Positions 1 to 4,926 of a stretch of 7,826 nucleotides of DNA are shown here, one piece after another (within the stretch, counting starts at the first letter, position 1; the number at the start of each line of letters is the position of its first letter). The notes below the pieces were generated by a model, which saw only the letters and a program-made list of their open reading frames with translations, did no database searches and was not told where the DNA came from. Made by a program: the position numbers and the translations under genes. This DNA is from an uncultured Eubacteriales bacterium (GTDB lineage Bacteria > Bacillota > Clostridia > Oscillospirales > Oscillospiraceae): contig USPI01000063.1 of NCBI GenBank assembly GCA_900556535.1, positions 1 through 7,826 on the forward strand. Reading direction: 5' to 3'.

Positions 1-225
1 GACCGTCAGCAGCGGAAAGCCGACCGCGAAGGCGGTGTGGCGCGTTTTGTGTCGGAACGAATACATCCCGACCGTGCCGCCGAGGGCTCCGCCCGCGATC
101 GCAACGGCGAACAGCGTCCGTTCGGGTATGCGCCGCTTGTGCATTTTCGCGCACAGCTTATCAGCGCCCATCATCACGCACAGTGCGATGTTGACGGCGG
201 CAAGATAATACATTAAATATTCCAT
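1..225 (-). CDS. DUF1294 family small membrane protein (partial, C-terminus beyond window)
   Basis: The first 75 residues of a small integral membrane protein of the DUF1294 family; function unknown. Family signatures are visible in order: an N-terminal hydrophobic segment (about residues 4-19), then D22-K23, the R32-I-P-E35 motif, a second hydrophobic Gly-rich segment (about 38-54, with G45-G46 and G49-G50) and the R58-H59-K60-T-R-H motif, followed by a third hydrophobic stretch that runs off the window. Members are usually about 85-100 residues, so only the end is missing. The ATG at 225-223 shares one base with the TGA of the preceding PPC-domain gene (TGATG). No Shine-Dalgarno sequence is visible upstream, so translation is probably coupled to that gene. 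Last visible gene of the leftward operon. Confidence 0.85.
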   Translation of the reverse strand, partial: MEYLMYYLAAVNIALCVMMGADKLCAKMHKRRIPERTLFAVAIAGGALGGTVGMYSFRHKTRHTAFAVGFPLLTV

Positions 226-644
226 CACAGCTTGAGGAGGTTTAAGCCCACGTCGTCGTCATGGTATCTGTCCGCCTCGCCGTCTATGACGGAGACTATC
301 ATCTCGCAGGTGGCGGAGACCACGGCGCGGTTGAGATGACCGCCGAACACCTCGCCCTTGTCGTTGCCGGCGGACATATGGATATGGGTGTAAAACTCGC
401 CGTCCATGGTGTTTATGCTGCCCGTGAGCGAGACTATTTCGAACGCGCCCTTAAACTCATTGGCGTAGTACCGCTTCTCGGCGGTGTTGAATACGCCGAC
501 GGTGAAGTCATCGGTCGCGCCCAGCGCGGTGACGGAGGCGAGCTTAATATTCTCCTTGAGCGCAAGCTCACGGATTTTGTCGAGAATTTCCTCGCCGCGG
601 TCGATGCGCACTACTATTTTGTCGCCGAATCTCTTGTACTTCAT
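225..644 (-). CDS. PPC-domain (PCC/DUF296) protein, 139 aa
   Basis: A single-domain PPC ('plants and prokaryotes conserved', DUF296) protein. In plants this fold is attached to AT-hook DNA-binding proteins. Bacterial stand-alone members are small oligomeric proteins, often metal-binding, whose role is not settled. The N-terminus starts in typical fashion (K-Y-K-R-F-G, then V-V-R-I-D-R-G-E-E). Central features are a L-A-S-V-T-A-L-G-A-T-D-D segment (35-46) and the conserved histidines H87-x-H89 and H103 in the G-G-H-L motif, the likely metal site. The ATG at 644 is chosen because it fits the family length and is preceded by AAGGAAAG at 8-base spacing. The open frame extends upstream to 896, but that part is out-of-frame ygiQ sequence. 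The start lies 5 bases after the ygiQ stop, so it is co-transcribed. DNA binding is possible but not shown: no AT-hook is present. Confidence 0.85.
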   Translation of the reverse strand: MKYKRFGDKIVVRIDRGEEILDKIRELALKENIKLASVTALGATDDFTVGVFNTAEKRYYANEFKGAFEIVSLTGSINTMDGEFYTHIHMSAGNDKGEVFGGHLNRAVVSATCEMIVSVIDGEADRYHDDDVGLNLLKL

Positions 645-649
645 TTGCG

Positions 650-2596
650 TCACTTTCCTTTCTTCCTGCTGCCGGGCTTGGCGTTTTTCTTCGACTTGGG
701 CTTTGCCCAGCCCTTTGCATAGCCTGCGGACTTGGTCATTTTGGGTTTTTCGGGAGCCTTGGGCTTTTCGGGAGCCTTGCGGCGGGGCGGCTGCTCGGGG
801 CGCACAAGGCACTCGGGGCCGTAGCCTATAAGATCCTCCCTGCCGGCTTCCTTGAGTGCCTCGATGACGAGCTTGCGCTTGTCCGGACGCTTCCATTGCA
901 AAAGCGCCCTCTGCATCGCCTTTTCGTGAAAGCTCTTTGCGACGTACACTGACTTCATCGTCATCGGGTCGATGCCGGTGTAATACATACAGGTCGAAAC
1001 AGTGCCCGGGGTGGGGTAAAAATCCTGCACCTGCTCGGGCTGACGGCCCTTTTTGTTGAGGTACTCGGCAAGGGCGATGGCGTCGTTTATCGTGCTGCCC
1101 GGGTGCGAGGACATGAGATAGGGCACGATGTACTGCTCCTTGCTGAAGCGGTCGTTGAGCTTTTTATACTTCTCCATGAAGCGCTCGTACACCTCGATAT
1201 GGGGCTTTCCCATATAGTCGAGGACGCTGTCGATGCAGTGCTCGGGCGCGACCTTGAGCTGACCTGAGATGTGATATTTAACGAGCTCCTTGAAGAAATC
1301 GTCGTTTTTGTCCTCGAGCATATAGTCGTATCTTATGCCGCTGCGCACGAACACCTTTTTTACGCCCGGTATCTGCCGCAGCTTGCGCAGGAGGGCGAGA
1401 TAATCCGAGTGGTCGGCGTCGAGATTCGGGCAGGGCGTGGGCGCAAGGCAGCGCCTGTCCGCGCACATTCCGCACTTGGCCTGCTTCTTGCAGGAATGGT
1501 GGCGGAAGTTTGCCGAGGGGCCGCCGACGTCGTTTATGTAGCCCTTGAAATCGGGGAACTTCGTGAGCGCGGTGACCTCGCGCACGACGCTTTCGTGGCT
1601 GCGGCTCGTGACCATTCTGCCCTGATGGAACGCCAGCGCACAGAAGCTGCACCCGCCGAAGCAGCCGCGGTTGTGAATGACGGAAAACTTGACCTCCTCA
1701 ATGGCGGGCACGCCGCCGAGGGGCTCATACATGGGGTGGTACTGCTTTGTGTAGGGAAGCTCCGCGACGCGGTCGAGCTCCTTTGTTTCAAGCGGCATCG
1801 CGGGGGGATTTACGATGAGATAACGTCCGTCGTGCTCCTGAATGAGCGCCTTGCCGCGCACGGGGTCGTGCTCCTGATACTCAAGGCGCGTTGCATCGGC
1901 GTAAAAGCGCTTGCTGTCACACACATCGGCAAACGACGGCAGCATCACCGCCTCGAAGGCGCACTCGTCGGCGCTGCGCGTGAGTATCGCGGTGCCGCGA
2001 ATATCGCGCATTTCGGACACGGGGATCTTCTTCTTGAGCCGCCGCGCTATCTCGCGCTCGGCGTACTCGCCCATGCCGTACACGAGCATATCCGCGCCCG
2101 AATCGACAAGGATCGACCTGCGCACCTTGTCCTCCCAATAGTCATAGTGCGCAAAGCGCCTGAGCGACGCCTCAAGCCCGCCGATTATTATGGGCACGTC
2201 CGCGCCGAAGGCCTCGCGTGCACGGTTGGAGTAGACTATCGTGGCTCTGTCCGGGCGCAGTCCCGCCTTCTTGCCGGGCGAATAGAAATCCTCGCTGCGG
2301 CGCTTTTTGGCGGCGGTGTAGTGTGCGACCATGGAGTCGAGGTTGCCCGCTCCGATCAAAACCGCAAGGCGCGGGCGGCCGAATGCGGCAATGGCATCGG
2401 CGGAGTGCCAATCCGGCTGAGCGCAGACCGCGACGCGAAAGCCGTCGGCTTCCAGAACTCGCCCTATAACCGCCGCGCCGAAGCTCGGATGGTCAACATA
2501 TGCGTCGCCCGTTATGAGCAGAAAGTCATACCACCACCAGCCGCGCTCGTGCATTTGCTCCTGCGAAACCGGCAGAAAATCAAGATCATCTATCAT
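650..2596 (-). CDS. ygiQ: YgiQ family radical SAM protein, 648 aa
   Basis: Member of the UPF0313/YgiQ family of radical S-adenosylmethionine proteins; the reaction is unknown. The N-terminal region (about 5-60) has the hallmark L-L-I-T-G-D-A-Y-V-D-H-P-S-F-G block and resembles E. coli YgiQ as I recall it. The radical SAM core has C312-x3-C316-x2-C319, which should bind the 4Fe-4S cluster that cleaves SAM. A second Cys group follows at C369, C375, C378, C383 and C389, as is usual in this family, and may bind another cluster. The core then continues with V-R-S-G-I-R-Y-D and V-A-P-E-H. The last 45 or so residues form a basic Lys/Pro-rich tail, including a duplicated K-A-P-E-K-P. The start ATG overlaps the upstream stop (ATGA, 2596-2593) with GGGAG upstream, indicating translational coupling within the leftward operon. 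Length fits the family. Confidence 0.95.
   Translation of the reverse strand: MIDDLDFLPVSQEQMHERGWWWYDFLLITGDAYVDHPSFGAAVIGRVLEADGFRVAVCAQPDWHSADAIAAFGRPRLAVLIGAGNLDSMVAHYTAAKKRRSEDFYSPGKKAGLRPDRATIVYSNRAREAFGADVPIIIGGLEASLRRFAHYDYWEDKVRRSILVDSGADMLVYGMGEYAEREIARRLKKKIPVSEMRDIRGTAILTRSADECAFEAVMLPSFADVCDSKRFYADATRLEYQEHDPVRGKALIQEHDGRYLIVNPPAMPLETKELDRVAELPYTKQYHPMYEPLGGVPAIEEVKFSVIHNRGCFGGCSFCALAFHQGRMVTSRSHESVVREVTALTKFPDFKGYINDVGGPSANFRHHSCKKQAKCGMCADRRCLAPTPCPNLDADHSDYLALLRKLRQIPGVKKVFVRSGIRYDYMLEDKNDDFFKELVKYHISGQLKVAPEHCIDSVLDYMGKPHIEVYERFMEKYKKLNDRFSKEQYIVPYLMSSHPGSTINDAIALAEYLNKKGRQPEQVQDFYPTPGTVSTCMYYTGIDPMTMKSVYVAKSFHEKAMQRALLQWKRPDKRKLVIEALKEAGREDLIGYGPECLVRPEQPPRRKAPEKPKAPEKPKMTKSAGYAKGWAKPKSKKNAKPGSRKKGK
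743..778. repeat. 18-bp tandem duplication in the ygiQ C-terminal tail
   Basis: Two adjacent 18-base units, GGGTTTTTCGGGAGCCTT and GGGCTTTTCGGGAGCCTT, differ at one base. On the minus strand they encode K-A-P-E-K-P twice within the basic tail of YgiQ. The unit is a multiple of three, so the frame is kept. Probably a replication-slippage duplication in a flexible tail under little constraint. Confidence 0.8.
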
Positions 2597-3687
2597 ATAA
2601 GCTCTCCCAGATACCAGCCCGACGTGCCGTTGTGCTTGACAAGGCAGCCGCGCGACGTTTCTTCGACAACGCCGACCCTGTCGCCTGCCTTCAGCTCAAG
2701 CACGAGGTCGGTCGAGTCGTTGCATTTACAAAACTCCTCGTCGGAGTATAAATATTTCGTGAGTATTTCCATCTCATAGCCCGTGCGCACATGGCGGCAG
2801 AGCGAAAACTCCTCGCCGCGGCGCAGCACCTGCACGTCATTGTCGCCCCAGCGGATGTAATAGCTCCTGCCGCCGCCGTGCTGCGGGGTCTTGACGGTCT
2901 TGACGGGGAACGGGTCATACGCGCAGAAGGAAAAATCGCCCTCGGGCGGTATGATGAGCCCGTCGAGCTGCCCGTCATCCTTGAGCGTGCAGCCGCCGTC
3001 TATCGAGGCGATGTGATGCTCGCGGTCTATGATGGGGTTTGCGCAGACATGGTCGGGAATATAGAGCATAACCGGCCAATGTCCCACGACGACCCACTTA
3101 TCAAAGCTGTAGCCGTAGCTCATGAAATTATCAAACTTCATGCACTCTCCGCCGTGCATGGTGTGCACGTCTATCCCCGGCTTTATGCCGCCGTGCACGA
3201 AGGTGCAGCGGGGCGTTTCGATGATGTGCGGAAGATCGCGCAGGAATTTCCACTCGGCAGCGTAGCGCCGCTCAAGCTCGGGCACGAGTTCGGAAAAGTC
3301 GAGCTCCGGCGTTACCTCAACGCCCATCTCATGCAGCATATCCCACATGAGCCCGCACCTTCTGTCCGTCATATATTCGACTATGCGCGTTGACCAGTAG
3401 AGCCTCTCGGTATCCAGTGCGTCCGCCCAGCTGTCGCAGTTGCCGCACAGCACGTGGCAGTTGCCGTTTTCGCACAGGCGCATGATAAAGCGCAGCGTTT
3501 CAAGGCTATGCTGCCCCTTTTCGAGAAAGTCGCCGACGATGATGAGCTCATCGCTGTCGGAAAAGCCTATCTTCTCAAGCAGCCCCTTGAAATACGGCAG
3601 GTTCGCGTGAATATCCGACACGGCTATCATTCTTTTGTCGCCGGGGTCAAACTCGCGCACTATCGCAAATTCGTTCCATTTCGACAT
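2593..3687 (-). CDS. Calcineurin-like metallophosphoesterase with C-terminal SH3-like domain, 364 aa
   Basis: Predicted two-metal phosphoesterase; the substrate is unknown (protein phosphate, nucleotide or other phosphomonoester or diester). Metal-site motifs in order: S-D25-I-H27 (DxH), G-D53-F-L-E-K-G, G-N83-C-D85, H165-G-G and G-H203. The third motif is GNCD rather than the GNHE of Ser/Thr protein phosphatases, as in some YfcE-like phosphodiesterases, so a protein phosphatase label would be unsafe. Residues of about 326-364 look like a bacterial SH3-like (SH3b) module (L-K-A-G-D-R-V-G-V-V ... G-W-Y-L-G-E-L), which may bind a partner or the cell wall. No signal peptide is seen, so it is probably cytoplasmic. 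I chose the ATG at 3687, 4 bases after the upstream stop. An in-frame TTG at 3699 would add four residues and overlap the upstream gene, with no better ribosome site. The stop overlaps the ygiQ start. Confidence 0.87.
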   Translation of the reverse strand: MSKWNEFAIVREFDPGDKRMIAVSDIHANLPYFKGLLEKIGFSDSDELIIVGDFLEKGQHSLETLRFIMRLCENGNCHVLCGNCDSWADALDTERLYWSTRIVEYMTDRRCGLMWDMLHEMGVEVTPELDFSELVPELERRYAAEWKFLRDLPHIIETPRCTFVHGGIKPGIDVHTMHGGECMKFDNFMSYGYSFDKWVVVGHWPVMLYIPDHVCANPIIDREHHIASIDGGCTLKDDGQLDGLIIPPEGDFSFCAYDPFPVKTVKTPQHGGGRSYYIRWGDNDVQVLRRGEEFSLCRHVRTGYEMEILTKYLYSDEEFCKCNDSTDLVLELKAGDRVGVVEETSRGCLVKHNGTSGWYLGELI

Positions 3688-3691
3688 TTTT

Positions 3692-4846
3692 CTACTCAAA
3701 TCTCTTTTCCATCAGGTAAAGCGGCGCGCCCGCTCCGGGCTCGCTGCCGAGTATCTCAAAGCCAAGGTTTTTATAAAACTTCAGCGCGTTTTCGTTTTCC
3801 GAGGACACATGCAGGCGCACGCATTTGCGCCCGAGCGCCTCATAATCGGTTATCGCCCTGCCCAGAAGCTGCGTGCCGAGCCCCTGACCGCGAAGCTCGG
3901 GCCTGACGTAGAGAAGGCTCACCCAGCCGACTCCCGCTCCCGCAGAGCGCGACGGATCGGTCTCGACGATGCCCGCAAGCTCGCCGCTTGAGCGCATACC
4001 CTTCAGTATCGCCCTGCCGTTTTCCGCGAAGTGCTCGCGCGCAGAGCGCAGATAGCTTTCGGCGTTAAAGCCCGCAAGGTCGCCGTGCGCAGCCTTCCAT
4101 GATGCGGCATAAAGCTCGGTGTAAAGCTCACCCTCCTTATTCGGGTCAAGCGGAATGTAGTAGAGATTATTCTCATCCGCGCCGCGGGTCTCCTTTTTCC
4201 ACCACGACTGGCGCGCAAAGGTCGAAAGCTCCTGCGGCAGGTGGGAGTTGTCGTTATAATACTCGACGGTGAACGTCCTTGTGTCGTTATCGTAAAGGAG
4301 CTTGCTCACGGCGGTGTTATCACCGTGCGGCAGCGAGGGGATATCGCGGCTTTCGACATTGAGGATAACGGCAAGCAGCGAGCGTATCGCCATGCCGTGG
4401 CTGACGACGGCGACGGTCTTGCCGGGGTTTTTCATGCCGATCTCCATGACGACGGAGTACATTCTCACCTCGCACGAGGCAAAGCTCTCCGCATCGGGAG
4501 CGCTCCACTGCCCGGGGTCGTTATTGAAATTGTCCATCTGCACGGGGTCAAACCTGTACATATCGCCGAAGCTCATGCCCTCGCACACGCCGAGGTTTAT
4601 TTCTCTCAGACGCGGAGTGCACTGCATTGGCAGGTCGTGATATTTCGTTATCGCGCCCGCCGTTTCGACCGTGCGGCGCAGGTCGCTGGAGTAAAGCGCG
4701 TCAAGGTGCACATCCCTGAAGCGCTCGGCAAGAGCGGCGATCTGCTTTTTTCCTCTGGGCGTCACGAAGCTGTCGTGCTGCCCCTGAACGATGCGGTAGA
4801 GGTTGCCCTCCGCCTCCGCGTGGCGTATAAGATAGATAGTTGTCAT
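3692..4846 (-). CDS. Histidine phosphatase - GNAT N-acetyltransferase fusion, 384 aa
   Basis: Two enzymes in one chain. Residues 1 to about 205 form a histidine phosphatase (phosphoglycerate mutase-like superfamily) domain: catalytic R8-H9 in L-I-R-H-A, R58 in S-S-D-L-R-R-T, E82 in L-R-E-I-N-L-G, and H150-G in V-S-H-G. All four pocket positions are present, so it should be active; the substrate is unknown. Residues from about 225 to 384 form a GNAT acetyltransferase domain with the acetyl-CoA loop R319-G-Q-G-L-G324 and the terminal A-L-K-F-Y358-K-N-L-G-F motif. The join is continuous, with a linker of about 205-225 and no sign of frameshift. The ATG at 4846 has GAGGT upstream. It is the first gene of the leftward operon, directly below the divergent promoter region. 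The coupled role is unknown; acting on a phosphorylated and then acetylated small molecule is a guess. Confidence 0.9.
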   Translation of the reverse strand: MTTIYLIRHAEAEGNLYRIVQGQHDSFVTPRGKKQIAALAERFRDVHLDALYSSDLRRTVETAGAITKYHDLPMQCTPRLREINLGVCEGMSFGDMYRFDPVQMDNFNNDPGQWSAPDAESFASCEVRMYSVVMEIGMKNPGKTVAVVSHGMAIRSLLAVILNVESRDIPSLPHGDNTAVSKLLYDNDTRTFTVEYYNDNSHLPQELSTFARQSWWKKETRGADENNLYYIPLDPNKEGELYTELYAASWKAAHGDLAGFNAESYLRSAREHFAENGRAILKGMRSSGELAGIVETDPSRSAGAGVGWVSLLYVRPELRGQGLGTQLLGRAITDYEALGRKCVRLHVSSENENALKFYKNLGFEILGSEPGAGAPLYLMEKRFE

Positions 4847-4851
4847 TTGCC

Positions 4852-4880
4852 TTGACCTCGAATATCAATTATTATATAAT
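4852..4880 (+). promoter_or_regulatory. Strong sigma-A promoter of the rightward operon
   Basis: TTGACC (4852-4857) and a perfect TATAAT (4875-4880) with the optimal 17-base spacer. Transcription would start near 4887, about 40 bases before the GTG at 4927. The -35 bases coincide on the other strand with the GAGGTCAAGG ribosome-binding stretch of the leftward phosphatase-GNAT gene. Predicted from sequence only. Confidence 0.75.
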
Positions 4881-4898
4881 GTGTTATTATATAATAAC
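4871..4898. repeat. Twin palindromes in the intergenic region, possible operator
   Basis: The perfect palindrome ATTATATAAT occurs at 4871-4880 and again at 4886-4895, start to start 15 bp. The second copy sits inside a longer perfect 16-base palindrome, GTTATTATATAATAAC (4883-4898). Each copy contains TATAAT on both strands and overlaps one of the two -10 boxes. It could be a regulator site, or only symmetrical -10 sequence; no regulator gene lies nearby. Confidence 0.55.
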
Positions 4899-4914
4899 TT
4901 TCCTGAAGAAACAA
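4886..4914 (-). promoter_or_regulatory. Probable sigma-A promoter of the leftward operon
   Basis: Reading the minus strand, TTGTTT (4914-4909) and a perfect TATAAT (4891-4886) are separated by 17 bases. Transcription would start near 4879, leaving a leader of about 33 bases before the ATG at 4846. The -35 is only a partial match (TTG plus weaker bases). The whole element overlaps the opposing rightward promoter. Confidence 0.6.
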
Positions 4915-4916
4915 GC

Positions 4917-4921
4917 GGAGG
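4917..4921 (+). promoter_or_regulatory. Ribosome binding site that fixes a GTG start
   Basis: GGAGG lies 5 bases before the GTG at 4927. The open frame extends upstream to an ATG at 4840, but that would overlap the opposite gene and the promoter and would add a 29-residue stretch that precedes the normal glycosyltransferase N-terminus (V-K-V-L-H-L-I-S-G-G). The GTG is therefore the better start. Confidence 0.85.
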
Positions 4922-4926
4922 ATACC

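Noticed and set aside
645..896. N-terminal extension of the PPC-domain gene
   Set aside because: The extension is the ygiQ tail read in another frame (Arg/Gln/Gly-rich low complexity). The ATG at 644 has a good ribosome site and gives the family length.
1271..2779. 502-residue open frame on the plus strand, opposite ygiQ
   Set aside because: It lies antisense to a clear YgiQ gene, shows no recognisable domain or ribosome site, and long antisense frames are expected in GC-rich coding DNA.
3688..3699. TTG start four codons upstream for the metallophosphoesterase
   Set aside because: It would overlap the upstream gene and has no better Shine-Dalgarno spacing than the ATG at 3687.
4883..4898. 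Palindrome as a transcription terminator
   Set aside because: It is short, almost entirely AT, has no loop or following U-tract, and lies between two diverging genes where no terminator is needed.
4840..4926. Upstream ATG extending the glycosyltransferase by 29 residues
   Set aside because: It overlaps the opposite gene and lies upstream of the predicted promoter start site; GGAGG-N5-GTG at 4927 matches the family N-terminus.
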